Assembly: GCF_000687555.1 (NCBI RefSeq)
Contig: NZ_JHWJ01000014.1
Span: forward strand, 1 to 64,000
Direction: 5' to 3'
Origin: [Clostridium] aerotolerans DSM 5434
GTDB taxonomy: Bacteria > Bacillota > Clostridia > Lachnospirales > Lachnospiraceae
Length of the DNA: 64,000 nt
Of this stretch, positions 44,199 to 54,470 are shown one piece after another. The position numbers and the translations under genes are program-made. The notes beneath the pieces are model-generated. The model worked only from the letters and a program-made list of their open reading frames with translations, did no database searches and had not been told where the DNA came from. How positions within the stretch are numbered: position 1 is the first letter of the stretch; each line of letters opens with the position of its first letter.

Positions 44199-47100
44199 TT
44201 AACGGATCCAGGCTCCATCAGCTCCTGTTTTATAGCCATCAGGCGTAACGGTGTTAATTAGCATGGATCCCATTTTCCCATCTGACTTTTCTTGGAAATA
44301 ATACCATTTGCCGCTGATTTCCTGCCATCCGGTCATCATTCTCCCTTTATTGGTACCAGTATTAGGGTTTAGATAATAGACAATACCCTCATGCTGGAAC
44401 CAGCCTGTTATGATATAGCCTTTAGGGTCAAAGAAATACCAACTGTCTGTTCCGTTCCAGCTGACGATTGCCCACCGGTTTATCGGCTGGCTTCCGTCCT
44501 TTGCAATCAGCTTCCAGCCGTTCTCATCTTCCACCCAAGTACCTTCTGCGCGATTATCATCTTTTGGATTTTTATAGCCTGGTGTAACGATATCATGACT
44601 GTCATCATCTGAGTCCTCATTTTTATATACATTCATGACACGGACCGTGAAAAGATCGGTAAACCGCTTTTCTTCCCCTCGTTTGTCCAGTCCATAATAA
44701 ATGACTTTCACGTTCTGATTGCCCGCTGATGAAAAATCATAAATCAGATCGTATTCATCTTCTGTAAGAAGATTCTTTCTCACCGCATTGGAGGGGCTTG
44801 CCTTCCGATATTCTGTCACTTCAAGGCCGCCGGTATCCAGCTCCTCTCCCACGGTGTAAACTGTTTTCCTCGGCTTTTTGGTCACCTGTATTTTAGTCGT
44901 GTAATATTCTTCTTCTATGATTTCCTCTTTTACTGTGACCTTAAAGGAATCCGTAAAGGTTCTATCCTCCCCGTTTTCATCCCATTCACTATAGGTAACC
45001 ATCACATCAGCCTTGCCTGGCTTTGAGAAATCATATTCCACTTCATACTGAGTATCGTTCATAACGGTTTCTCTTACTGCATTGCTTGGAGTTGCCTTCT
45101 CATAGCGGCGTACCTCCATTCCAGCCTGATCAAGAGTCTGGCTTACCTGGTATTCTGTTTTATCCGGCTTTCTTGTTACTTTGATTCCGGTGGTATGGTA
45201 AGGAGTTTCTTCCGGTGCATCTTCCTTTTCCTCATAGGCGGCCAGCCAGCTGATTACCGGATCACTGCTTCCCGTTTTCTTCACATGAAATTCGATGGTC
45301 TGATCTTTAGTTAGTTCAATGACTGCTTTTGAATTTAAAATGGTCTCCTCTGCCTTAGAAATAGTTACGGATCCCAATGTCTGTGTCATTTCCTGGCCGC
45401 TTTGGTCCTGGTAAACCACATAGGTTTCCATCGGACGATTGACATTCCACCATTCATAAAAACCGCTGCTAAACTGATATCTTCCTGCTTTTAATGGCAA
45501 TCGGTATACGATTTCTTTTCCAGATTTCGCCCACCATCCGGTCTTACTCCTGCTGCCGCTGCCAGATCCCATTGAACCACCAAGAGCATTTGGATCCGTA
45601 TATCCCCAGGAGCCTTCTTCATACTGCTTATCAGGCACTTCATTCTCAATGCCTACGGCATCCTTTACCATGGTGTAATAAGGGGATTCCTCCAGGGAAT
45701 CAGCCCCTGAATCCACGAAGTAGACAAGATTCTTTGGAACTACCTCTACGGTCATAGATATCGGAATCTTTAGACTATCAACCACACCTTTGATTGTTAC
45801 GGTGCTCCACAAGGTGCTAAAGGCTTCCTTGTTTGGATATTTCCATGTAACACTCCTTTCTTCTCCGTCTACCAGAACTGTTTCCGGTAATTCCGGCAAT
45901 GTGTCTTTAGAGGTTACCACAGCAGAAGGCATTTCTACTCCGGCCTCCTTTGAAACGGCCAGCCAGCTGAGCAGATGAATCTTGGTATCTGCCTTTTTAA
46001 TCCTCACCTCTACGACTCCGCTTGTTGGAATTTCAAGGGATTTAGTAAATGAAACATTTCCAGTGGAGGCGCTTACTGTGGAGGTTCCGAGTTCTGTTGT
46101 TTTCCATTCTCCATTTTCCGTCTGATATCTTATAGAGATGGCACTGGAATGAGTTTCGCTCCAATACGCCTGGGCTCCTACCATGAACCGGTACTTTCCG
46201 GCATCCATAGGGAGTTTATATACGATATCTGTGTCCTTAAAATTATCTACAAATAGCCCTGATTCATAAATACCGGTCCCATAGGAAACACTGTCACTGC
46301 TCTTTATGGAGATATTCCCATCTGGAACATAGCCCCAGGAGCCTTCTTCATATCTCTTATCTGCAGCCTGGTTTTTAAGAGGTACCGATTCGGCGACCAG
46401 ATCATAAAAGGCTGAGTGACCAGCTTCTCCGCTGCTGTCTGTTACATGTTCCACGCCGCTGTCAATAAACCAATCAAGGCCATAAGGGATTACGACAGCC
46501 TTAATACTTGTTTTTAAGGTCGTATTTTTGATTTTACCCGTTATGGTTACTGTGTTCCATAAGGCTTCAAACTCTTTTTCGTTAATGATCCATTCAATCT
46601 CTTTCTGCGTTTCTTCTCCTGCTGCATTGACAACGGTAACCATTTCCGGGAGTTCAGGTGTACTGTTCTGAATGACAGAAATAGATTCTGGCAGATCTTT
46701 CACGGATATGACTGTGTCAGATGGTACTACACTTAAAAATGCATTTCTAAGTCTTATCCTGCTTTTATCAACTGTTTTTTGATCCTGTGGTTGATCGATA
46801 GTCTCTTCCGCATTCAAAAGGGCATTCTCAAGCTGCTCCAGCAAAGATTGTGGATATTTTTCTGGATCAAAGGTGTAATTCTTTATGTAGGTGGTAAGCT
46901 CTGTCAGCTCCTGGGTGCGAACCGGGATTTCTACATCAAATGGTTCCGTCAGCAGATTGATTCCGTCGACCTTTAAGGTTCCCTGAGTCACCTTGATGTT
47001 AACCGTATGGGGCTTATTTTCAAGATCTTCTCTCCAATAAGAAGTTTCCCTGTCTCCAGCTGCATTGGTTGCCGCTGTTTCCGCTACTTTCCCATCGATT

Positions 47101-50100
47101 GTTACTTCAATTGACGAAGCACCCGAATTGCCAAATAGATCAAATCCAATACCATTAGGGATCTCAAACTCCATGCTGCTGCCTGCTGGCATTGATGTGA
47201 AGCTTCTATTATAATAGGCAAATCCCTGACCAATGTTGTGGGTTACATTTCCATTCCAGGTAATAAGGGAAGAGGTGTCGTCAAGCTTGGCTGAGGCAAA
47301 TGCTGTTTTTCCTTCCACTGGCATTACTTCAAGCTGATCAAAGCTGGTATTCCAGAAGCCGCTCATTAAAGTGATTCTTCCAGTCATGACCGGACTTGAT
47401 GTGTCGGTAAAGCTTCCGGCTTCTTCCCCATCGAGATACATGGTAAGAACATTTTCGTCCGCTTTCAGCTGCAGCTTATGCCATATGGCGGCATCGAAGT
47501 TTTCTATTTTCCCTGACTTTTTCACAGTGTTGTATTTTAGCAGTTCCCATTTACCGCTGTCATAAATTTTAGCACGATAGGGAGCTCCGCTTGAGTGTAC
47601 CACCTCTCGAACACCCAGGACTGCAAAATTATCTCCGTAGCCATTTCCTTTGGTGTCCAGCTTTACGTCAATTCCTGCGGTATAGTTGGCCCATCGGTGA
47701 TCTCCCATAACAGTCCAAGGAATATTGGTGGTCTGACTGCTTTCATCGCTTCCGCTTCCCCATGGATTCCAATTGTAGGGACGGTTATCCCCATTGATTC
47801 TCTGGGTTAAAACATATCCGGTATCGTCTGATTTTGTGACCTCAAAAGCGCCTTCAATATCTGTGGTAAATAAGGGAGTCCCTCCCCTTTCCTCTACAAA
47901 GGAATCTTCATAATCAAAGTTATCCCGGTAAGGAAGGCTTAATACGGTTCGTTCTACTCCGGAGTCATTCTGGCCGCTTTCATAGACAGTGCCACGGTCA
48001 AGGAGACTTGTTAAGGTCATGACGGAGTAGGGCTTTACGGTTACTTCAATGGTAGAGGTTCCGTCTCCATTGTCCACTGGAGCAGCTTCTTTTGTTACGT
48101 TCTGGAACCAGTTGGCGTCAAAGGCTTCTCCTGTATCTGGTCCTCTTGTTTCCCATACATTATAGGGCTGGGAAAATGTTTTTAGGTTTTTCAGCTTGAT
48201 GCGGTATTTTCTTTCTTTGGCTGTATTGTTGGCAAACATTACGGAGTAATCATCGGTTTCTGGATCCTTTACTGCCAGACGGGTATCTGTTGATGTATCT
48301 ACCGTAATGTCACCGTCTCCAGTTGTACCGTCGCTATAGCAGGCTTCCGGTAAGTAGTTCCAGTCACTTTCTGCAAATTGCATGAAATGCTGAACCATCT
48401 GGATTCCTCCATCTGCTTCGTAATGGCCGGACCATGGGTCAAAGGCTCCAATCAACTGCTTAGGACTATAAGCACTTCCCTCATAAAAGGCTCCAATGGC
48501 AGGCTGGAATAAAAGCTCTGTCATGTGACTGGTGTAGCCGCTGCTATTTTTATAGGCATAGGCTGATATAAAGCGCTCTGCCATAGCTGCAATGCTTGCA
48601 GAACCGCCCACGCCTCCCCGGGCGGGATCTACGTTGGCTCTGTAATAAGCATTGATCATAGGAGCTGTAGACTCGCCATACCAGACCTCTTTTCCGTATT
48701 CCTGGTTTAGCTTCGTTAAGTCTGGGCTTCCCATCCAGATCTGATAGTGATCGGATATGACATCTACCAAGTCTCTTAGCTCTGCATCTTTCATCAGATA
48801 ATCTACGGTCGTACTCATGCCACGGTATAAATCGGCCGCTACGATTTTTATTTCCCTGTAATCGAAGGCTCCGACTCCGTTAGCACCATCTTCGTTAAAC
48901 CGCTTAGCACAATATTTAATCCAGGCAAAATCGTCGGGATAATCTTTTCTTCTTTCATTTTGTCCCGGACTTACTTCTGTGATTTTATAGCCGTAGGTTT
49001 CGTATACCGCATCAATGGTTTTGCGGTACCACTGGTATCTGGCTTCATATTTTGGCTTGTCATACTCTTCGTATCCAATGCCTTCTTGTGTCCATCTTGG
49101 CTCTCCCCATCGTAGTATTTCTACTGAGATGTCGGGGTTGATGGTTTTTGCGTCGGCGGCAAACACAAAGCCAGCGCCACGTTTTACATTGGGAGACTCG
49201 TCAGGGGAACGCATGGTGGCTGGTTCGGTTCCTGAGGATGAGTTTACGTCGGCACCCATTTCTATTTTTACATGGTTTAAGCCGGCGCCTTTTTCTTTGT
49301 CAAAAAGGAGAGTCATCATTTCCCAGTATTTATCTTCGTGGAGGGCTTTGTAGTCCATTAAGAGTCTGGAGGTGTTATTGCAGGTTACGGAACCGAAGCC
49401 GCCGAAGGTGTTGGCTTTATCGATTTGGGTTCCGTCCAGGGTGACTGGGATGTGGCTGTCTATTGGAAGGTCCTTATCTGTTTTGATGATGGTGAAGCCG
49501 GAAAGAACGGCTTCCTGGGTGCTTGTAGAGCTTTTTTGAAAGGATAAGGTGACTTCCTGGCTGGATGTTATGGTGAAGCTGCCTTGGGCTGTGTCTATGT
49601 TTCTGCCGTTTCCTAATTCGGCAGTGTCAAGGAGATCGGTTTTCGTTTGGCCGTCTTTATCTTTGTAGGTGACTTTCATGTCTACCGATCGCTGCATTGA
49701 CCACCATTCGGCAAATTCTCCGGATACAAGATAGGTTCCCGGGTCTAGAGGGAGCTTGTAGGTGATTGCTTTGCCTGCTTTGGCGTAATAACCGGTTTTT
49801 CCTTTGGTGTCTTTTAGGGGGGTGTATTCACCCTTGGCAGACATGTCTGTGTTAAGTACGCTGGTGTATCCCCAGGAACCGGCGGTGTAAGCCTGGTCGG
49901 GGACTGTGTTTTTTAGGGTTGATGTGTTTCCATTTTCTTTGAAGCGTTTGTAATCTGCTGAGGAATCTGGTGATGGTATGTTGGAATCCACCAGATATAT
50001 TACTTGCTCAGGCACTGCTAGAATGGATGCCTTCTCCTGTTGTCCATTCTCTTTTATGGTGCCGGTTACATTTACTGTGCTTCCTGCGTTGTTAAAGGAT

Positions 50101-50342
50101 CCGTTGTTGTTGATCTCCCAGGTGATTTCCTTAGGAGTTTGGATGGATGCCCCTTCTGCTACACAGTTTACAATGGAGGGCAGTTGTTCGATGGAAGATG
50201 CCTTGGTGGGTATCTCTCCTGCCTGAATTGTATACTGGGCTGCATATCCTTCCAGTAATCCGGTTCCCGGGAAGCCAGTTGCTACCATTCCGGTGCTGAG
50301 TAGCAGGCAGATGGACTTCCGGGCTAATTTTTTAATTCCCAA
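44199..50342 (-). CDS. Giant secreted GH59 (galactocerebrosidase-like) glycosidase with wall-binding repeats
   Basis: The start is TTG at 50342, set by GGGGAGG 8 bases upstream; it gives a clean signal peptide (LGIKKLARKSICLLLSTGMV, cleaved near GYAA). The product has 2047 residues. Order: a beta-sandwich module (about 110-300); the GH59 catalytic domain (about 305-800: GGFGSVTCNNTSRLL, acid/base Glu in PGQNERR about 461, nucleophile Glu in VWYGES about 556, PWSGHY about 638); a laminin-like lectin domain (about 810-1010); a CBM-like domain; two further Ig-like (Big_4) plus sandwich units (about 1220-1700); two Big_3-like repeats; and wall-binding repeats (DSWYFFDPKG, KWYYFQE). It probably releases beta-linked galactose from glycolipid or glycan at the cell surface. 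Confidence 0.9.
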   Translation of the reverse strand: MGIKKLARKSICLLLSTGMVATGFPGTGLLEGYAAQYTIQAGEIPTKASSIEQLPSIVNCVAEGASIQTPKEITWEINNNGSFNNAGSTVNVTGTIKENGQQEKASILAVPEQVIYLVDSNIPSPDSSADYKRFKENGNTSTLKNTVPDQAYTAGSWGYTSVLNTDMSAKGEYTPLKDTKGKTGYYAKAGKAITYKLPLDPGTYLVSGEFAEWWSMQRSVDMKVTYKDKDGQTKTDLLDTAELGNGRNIDTAQGSFTITSSQEVTLSFQKSSTSTQEAVLSGFTIIKTDKDLPIDSHIPVTLDGTQIDKANTFGGFGSVTCNNTSRLLMDYKALHEDKYWEMMTLLFDKEKGAGLNHVKIEMGADVNSSSGTEPATMRSPDESPNVKRGAGFVFAADAKTINPDISVEILRWGEPRWTQEGIGYEEYDKPKYEARYQWYRKTIDAVYETYGYKITEVSPGQNERRKDYPDDFAWIKYCAKRFNEDGANGVGAFDYREIKIVAADLYRGMSTTVDYLMKDAELRDLVDVISDHYQIWMGSPDLTKLNQEYGKEVWYGESTAPMINAYYRANVDPARGGVGGSASIAAMAERFISAYAYKNSSGYTSHMTELLFQPAIGAFYEGSAYSPKQLIGAFDPWSGHYEADGGIQMVQHFMQFAESDWNYLPEACYSDGTTGDGDITVDTSTDTRLAVKDPETDDYSVMFANNTAKERKYRIKLKNLKTFSQPYNVWETRGPDTGEAFDANWFQNVTKEAAPVDNGDGTSTIEVTVKPYSVMTLTSLLDRGTVYESGQNDSGVERTVLSLPYRDNFDYEDSFVEERGGTPLFTTDIEGAFEVTKSDDTGYVLTQRINGDNRPYNWNPWGSGSDESSQTTNIPWTVMGDHRWANYTAGIDVKLDTKGNGYGDNFAVLGVREVVHSSGAPYRAKIYDSGKWELLKYNTVKKSGKIENFDAAIWHKLQLKADENVLTMYLDGEEAGSFTDTSSPVMTGRITLMSGFWNTSFDQLEVMPVEGKTAFASAKLDDTSSLITWNGNVTHNIGQGFAYYNRSFTSMPAGSSMEFEIPNGIGFDLFGNSGASSIEVTIDGKVAETAATNAAGDRETSYWREDLENKPHTVNIKVTQGTLKVDGINLLTEPFDVEIPVRTQELTELTTYIKNYTFDPEKYPQSLLEQLENALLNAEETIDQPQDQKTVDKSRIRLRNAFLSVVPSDTVISVKDLPESISVIQNSTPELPEMVTVVNAAGEETQKEIEWIINEKEFEALWNTVTITGKIKNTTLKTSIKAVVIPYGLDWFIDSGVEHVTDSSGEAGHSAFYDLVAESVPLKNQAADKRYEEGSWGYVPDGNISIKSSDSVSYGTGIYESGLFVDNFKDTDIVYKLPMDAGKYRFMVGAQAYWSETHSSAISIRYQTENGEWKTTELGTSTVSASTGNVSFTKSLEIPTSGVVEVRIKKADTKIHLLSWLAVSKEAGVEMPSAVVTSKDTLPELPETVLVDGEERSVTWKYPNKEAFSTLWSTVTIKGVVDSLKIPISMTVEVVPKNLVYFVDSGADSLEESPYYTMVKDAVGIENEVPDKQYEEGSWGYTDPNALGGSMGSGSGSRSKTGWWAKSGKEIVYRLPLKAGRYQFSSGFYEWWNVNRPMETYVVYQDQSGQEMTQTLGSVTISKAEETILNSKAVIELTKDQTIEFHVKKTGSSDPVISWLAAYEEKEDAPEETPYHTTGIKVTRKPDKTEYQVSQTLDQAGMEVRRYEKATPSNAVRETVMNDTQYEVEYDFSKPGKADVMVTYSEWDENGEDRTFTDSFKVTVKEEIIEEEYYTTKIQVTKKPRKTVYTVGEELDTGGLEVTEYRKASPSNAVRKNLLTEDEYDLIYDFSSAGNQNVKVIYYGLDKRGEEKRFTDLFTVRVMNVYKNEDSDDDSHDIVTPGYKNPKDDNRAEGTWVEDENGWKLIAKDGSQPINRWAIVSWNGTDSWYFFDPKGYIITGWFQHEGIVYYLNPNTGTNKGRMMTGWQEISGKWYYFQEKSDGKMGSMLINTVTPDGYKTGADGAWIR

Positions 50343-50426
50343 TTTTCGTTCCTCCCCAATGTTGATTTGATAAATTGGATTTGAGCTCATTTTTTGTGAT
50401 TTGATGGTTTGTGTTGTACAAGTCAA

Positions 50427-50797
50427 GGTTTTGTACTATTTTTGATTCATTTAGCTTTGTGTTATGTTTTTATAAATGAGCTTGTTGCAAAATTTATTAC
50501 AGGATAATCTATGTGTTAGTGGACTTTTAGATTTCAGAGAGTATATAATCCCTTCTCCTGCAATTTATCTGTATATATTAATTGCCTCCTTTCTGGTCAC
50601 ATATTATTTTATCAGTACATTAGGGCATTTTACATGTAATTAATTACGAGGGCCAGAGAAATACTGGTGAAATTTTACAGGATTTTTAAGTGAGACTTAA
50701 TCAGAATGTTCTTTATATGCATTTTTTATTTATTTCTTGTAATTTATTATAAATAGTTTTCTAAAAAGTAATTATCAAATAAGTTGGTGTATAGAAA
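50427..50797. other. AT-rich intergenic region upstream of the GH59 gene
   Basis: No gene is visible. It presumably holds the GH59 promoter, but no convincing -35/-10 pair was found; TTGCAA with a weak ACATAA is the best candidate on the minus strand. Confidence 0.4.
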
Positions 50798-50834
50798 AAC
50801 AGACAGCCTCTGTTTATAATTAAGGCTGTCTGTT
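50798..50834. terminator. Hairpin at the edge of the IS66 remnant
   Basis: AACAGACAGCCT and AGGCTGTCTGTT form a perfect 12-bp stem around TCTGTTTATAATTA. It could terminate transcription leaving the transposase; it also lies where the element should end. Confidence 0.65.
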
Positions 50835-50883
50835 AACGGCAAAGTTTTTGAATCATAGGATCCCATGGCATATATTCTTCCAG

Positions 50884-52151
50884 TTATTCTGGATATTCAA
50901 GTAATGAAGTTCCGGGAATATCGCTGAGAATGAACTTTATATACTTCCATGGATTTAATCCATTGGCCTTGGCTGTTTCAATTAAAGTATAGATACCCGC
51001 ACTTGCTTCTGCTCCTTTGGGACTTTCTGAGAATAGCCAGTTCTTCCAGCCAATTGTAAATGGACGGATAATATTCTCTGCCAGATTGTTTGATATGCTG
51101 CAGTTGCCATCAAGAAGATAATTCATCAGTCCTTCTTTTAGGTTATTCGCATACTGAAAGGCTTTGCCCAGTCTGGAACTCGCAAGGACATTCGATGAGG
51201 TCTCTTTTACTCCCGACCAAAAAGCATCAAGTACATGCTTTTCCTGTACCAGCCGCTGTTACTTCCGTCCTGCTGGGGATAGAACTTCCAGTTTTTTGTC
51301 AATCTCAAAAAGCTGATTGATATATCTGACTGCCTGGGCTGGAATGGTTGCTTCCGGGCTGTCGACCTCCTTGGGAAATGCTTCAATAAGATATCTCCTC
51401 AGATGAGTCCAGCAGATGCACCGGGTAATACCGGATACTTTTTCATAACCTTTGTAAGCATCGGTATGAATGAATCCATGGCATCCCTTTAAATATTTCT
51501 GGGGATATGTTCCGCTCCACCCTGGCTGATAAACAAACTGGCGGACTGGTCGCCCGAAGTTTTTGATAGAGCAGTACACCCACATATAAGAATCCATTGT
51601 ATTTTTTCAATCCGGTTCATTCATGACCTGTACCGGCGTTTCATCGAAGTGAAGGTATTGCTGCTCTAACAGTTTTTATGAAGAAGACCAACCACCGACG
51701 AAAGCCAGTCCCGGTAACTGTTAAGGATCCAGTTTGACATTGTTGCAAGGCTTAAGGCTACTCCCAGGTTTCCCCATTCCTTTTCCTGACGGTATAAAGG
51801 AACAGCCAACTCATACTTTTGATGAATAACCCATGCAACCGCTCCGGAGGAAGCATAGGACTGCTGGATGACCGGATAAGGCATTGGGTATTTCTCCATA
51901 TATTCTTTTCCTTCTTTACGGCACATTCTGCATTCAAAGGTCTCACGGCAATAATCTATGACACGCACGCTAGCAGGAATGAATTCAATCTCTGTACGGA
52001 CGAATTCTTCCCCAACAGATACAAGGGGAGTGCCGCAAGTCTCACAGAAACGGTTTTCTTCCGCAAGCGTGCAGAGTTTCTTTTCATGAGGGAGATCCTC
52101 TAACAGTCCTTCCTTTTGCCCTTTATGCTTCCGTTGGCGATAGGAGGCAAC
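50884..52151 (-). pseudogene. IS66 transposase (TnpC/DDE), disrupted
   Basis: The pieces align in order with an IS66 transposase: a zinc-finger-like part (ENRFCETCGTPL), ECRMC, YASSGAVAWVIHQKYE, HFDETPVQVMNEPD, MWVYCSI, HTDAYKGY, CWTHLRRYL and the C-terminal NNLAENIIRPFTIGWKNWLFS (in parts). At least three lesions are present: a frameshift near 51666, an in-frame TGA after MNEPD near 51606, and TAA at 51261-51259 after PAGRK. The N-terminus is missing because of a deletion into tnpB. It cannot make an active enzyme. Confidence 0.88.
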
Positions 52152-52347
52152 GTCTTTTAAATCTGGTTCTGCAGCCTTCTAATCTGCTGAAGCCTTTGCG
52201 TCCACAGAACAAAAACAAGCTATTGGAAAAAGAATCAAATCTGAAGTTTTGCTGTACAATGGCGGATAGACCATCAATGGATTTGCGCATATCCGTATAA
52301 CCACAGGCAAGAAAGATATGTTCTGCCATTGAAATATCGCCTAACAT
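52123..52347 (-). pseudogene. IS66 accessory protein TnpB, truncated
   Basis: The ORF starts MLGDISMAEHIFLACGYTDM and continues RKSIDGLSAIVQQNF, the IS66 Orf2 signature. It runs normally to FCGRK (about residue 50), after which the sequence GFSRLEGCRTRFKRR is out of family. A deletion has fused it to the start region of tnpC. Its ATG overlaps the tnpA stop (ATGTTAG), the usual translational coupling in IS66. Confidence 0.85.
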
Positions 52348-52715
52348 AGATGTCTGATGGTACGAAGGGTATTTTCGATTGCTTCCTGGTCCGCACCATT
52401 CTGGATTTCCAGAGTTGTATTTCCAAGTCTAATAATGACAGCGGTTGATGAGCTGAAATTGGCATTTGTATGAGGAACTTCAGCAAACATAGAGGGCTGG
52501 AAAGAAACATTTGGAACTTTAGGTTTTCTTTTAGCAGGAATTGCATCAAACGCTTCGTGCTTGATCTTGCGAAGCCAGTAATAATAGGACTTTATACTGA
52601 CATCATGAGCGGTGCACCAATCAGACACTTTCTGAGTGCTTGCCCTGCATTCCCCAATCCGTTCAATTCAAAGGCTGAATTTCTGGGAATAAGTTGCTAC
52701 GGGTAAGTGATCCAT
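52341..52715 (-). pseudogene. IS66 TnpA, interrupted by a stop codon
   Basis: The gene starts at ATG 52715 (GGAGA site) and reads MDHLPVATYSQKFSL, then an in-frame TGA at 52670-52668, then IERIGECRASTQKVSDWC and SIKSYYYWLRKIKHEAF, the IS66 Orf1 helix-turn-helix part. The TGA probably replaces a Trp codon. The downstream 95 residues remain open from an internal ATG at 52628. Confidence 0.8.
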
Positions 52716-52827
52716 AGATAAATCTCCAATCCCTTAAGGTACTTAAATTCCTTAAGACTTTTAGAATTAGAGACATTATCTCACAATTAAAAGTAAAAAA
52801 ATATACACCGACATATTTGACGCTTAC

Positions 52828-53090
52828 ACTATACACGTACTTATTAGACACTTACCTTACGTTTTACCCAACACCCCCAAAAGCACTTTTATAATACAAA
52901 AATGGACAAGAACCAATGAAAAATGGCCTTGCCCATAAATAACAATAATATTTTATATCAACTATTTAAGTTTAAAAGGACTAAGAAACGGTCTACTGAT
53001 TCACTTTGAAGCGCCTCTCTCTACTTAGCTAATTCAAACATAACCAAAATTTTTAAAAAATATAAGTCTTATTACGCAACTTATACATTA
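52828..53090. other. Intergenic region between the IS66 remnant and the capsule cluster
   Basis: No gene is visible. An imperfect hairpin, ATGGACAAG with CTTGCCCAT (about 52912-52938), may act as the terminator of the capsule operon on the minus strand. Confidence 0.4.
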
Positions 53091-54470
53091 TTATATCATT
53101 ATATAACCTAATATTCTTTTTCCCAAGTCATTTACATATTCTATATCTCTTTTGATTTTACTAAACCTAGAACCACCGCAATTACCTACAAATATTACTT
53201 CATCAAACTCATTTATTTTTTGTAATGTTACAATTCTTTTTCCCATATAAATACCACAGTCTATCTTTGCACTAGGCATCTTTTCTTGTAATTTACTAGT
53301 TATATCATTTAATATCTCTTCTTCAATATCTCCAGTAAGAAATATAGACATTGGCTTTAGTGAAAAGTTGTTTATATTAGTTGCAATTATGTCATAAAAC
53401 AACTCTTTGGACACCTTATCTATCCCCTCTAATTTATCCAACCATTTATCTATAAAGCAGAAAAATTTATTATGATTATCCATGCCTAACGCCCCTATAA
53501 ACCTTAATCCAAATTTCTCCTTTAATTCTCTATCAGTAACCAACCTATCACCTTTTATAAATATTAAGCATATTCCAAATATGCTTAATAAAGTTCCCAC
53601 AACAAAGCCTATTACTCCGTATTTTAATACTTCCTTGATACTTAACATTACTGATAGTTCAATAGGGCCTTGTGGTTTTTTTAAATCATTAAGAGCTTTA
53701 TTGGTAACATCCAAATTTTGTGTCGCATCCACCAAATCTTTAATACTTTGCTTTTGATAATCTGCCAATGATTGATCTATCACAACACCTGAATCCTTAT
53801 TTAATATAGATACAGTATGTTGTCCTAGGCTTTTTTCAATTATTGGAATGATAGAATTAATATTTTTTAATAATTCTAATAAAATATCATATGCTCCCTC
53901 TTGATCTATATAAGATACAGTAATATTATACATATTACTATCATAATCTGCAGTGATCTTGATTAACTCACTAAAATAAGTCAAATCTATTCCCTTAAGT
54001 TTTGCTAATTCTAAGAGAGTATCATTAGTATTTAATGCAGATACATACGCTTTTACGATACCATCAGCATAGTCTACAGAAGTTACATTTACTGAATTTA
54101 CACCTGCCTCTTCAGGTACCTTTATAAAAACATCTGCTGATGCAACACCTTTTCTATATGGATCTATTTTCAAAAGAATTGAATTATCTCTGTATTTTTC
54201 TAAATAGCTTTTTCTATCTGCCAAATCTTTAAGATCTTTTTCTAATTCATACTTTTTATTTTTATATTTAATTTGATCCTGCTGTTTCTGCTCCTTCAAA
54301 TCTAGAATATATGATTGATTTCTCTGAACAAAAAATATTTTGCCAGCCTTATACCCCCCAGCAAATACTGATATAGCAAGTGAAAAGAGCACTACAAAAC
54401 GCCACTTTCTTAGGAAAAAAAATGTTAGATCCTTAAAATTAAGTTCCTCATCTTTTATATAATTATTCAT
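53091..54470 (-). CDS. Wzz/YveK-like chain-length protein with degenerate kinase-like domain
   Basis: The 459-residue product has a cytoplasmic N-terminus, transmembrane helix 1 (about 24-42), a large extracytoplasmic coiled-coil region, and helix 2 (about 278-302: YGVIGFVVGTLLSIFGICLI). This is the Wzz layout that controls polysaccharide chain length. The cytoplasmic tail (about 330-459) resembles the start of a bacterial tyrosine kinase (SKELFYDIIATNIN, PMSIFLTGDIEEEILNDI), but the P-loop Gly-Lys-Ser and a C-terminal Tyr cluster are missing. It would therefore not be a kinase. It is the last gene of the capsule cluster. Confidence 0.82.
   Translation of the reverse strand: MNNYIKDEELNFKDLTFFFLRKWRFVVLFSLAISVFAGGYKAGKIFFVQRNQSYILDLKEQKQQDQIKYKNKKYELEKDLKDLADRKSYLEKYRDNSILLKIDPYRKGVASADVFIKVPEEAGVNSVNVTSVDYADGIVKAYVSALNTNDTLLELAKLKGIDLTYFSELIKITADYDSNMYNITVSYIDQEGAYDILLELLKNINSIIPIIEKSLGQHTVSILNKDSGVVIDQSLADYQKQSIKDLVDATQNLDVTNKALNDLKKPQGPIELSVMLSIKEVLKYGVIGFVVGTLLSIFGICLIFIKGDRLVTDRELKEKFGLRFIGALGMDNHNKFFCFIDKWLDKLEGIDKVSKELFYDIIATNINNFSLKPMSIFLTGDIEEEILNDITSKLQEKMPSAKIDCGIYMGKRIVTLQKINEFDEVIFVGNCGGSRFSKIKRDIEYVNDLGKRILGYIMI

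Larger units (their letters stand above)
50835..52827 (-). mobile_element. Degenerate IS66-family insertion sequence
   Basis: The three IS66 genes are recognisable in order tnpA-tnpB-tnpC on the minus strand, all broken. The upstream end is marked by the terminal GTAAGCGTCAAATATGTCGG (minus strand from 52827), an IS66-type end. The downstream end was not identified with confidence; 50835 is an estimate just after a 12-bp hairpin. No target-site duplication was seen. It lies at the junction between the GC-richer left part and the AT-rich capsule cluster. Confidence 0.8.
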
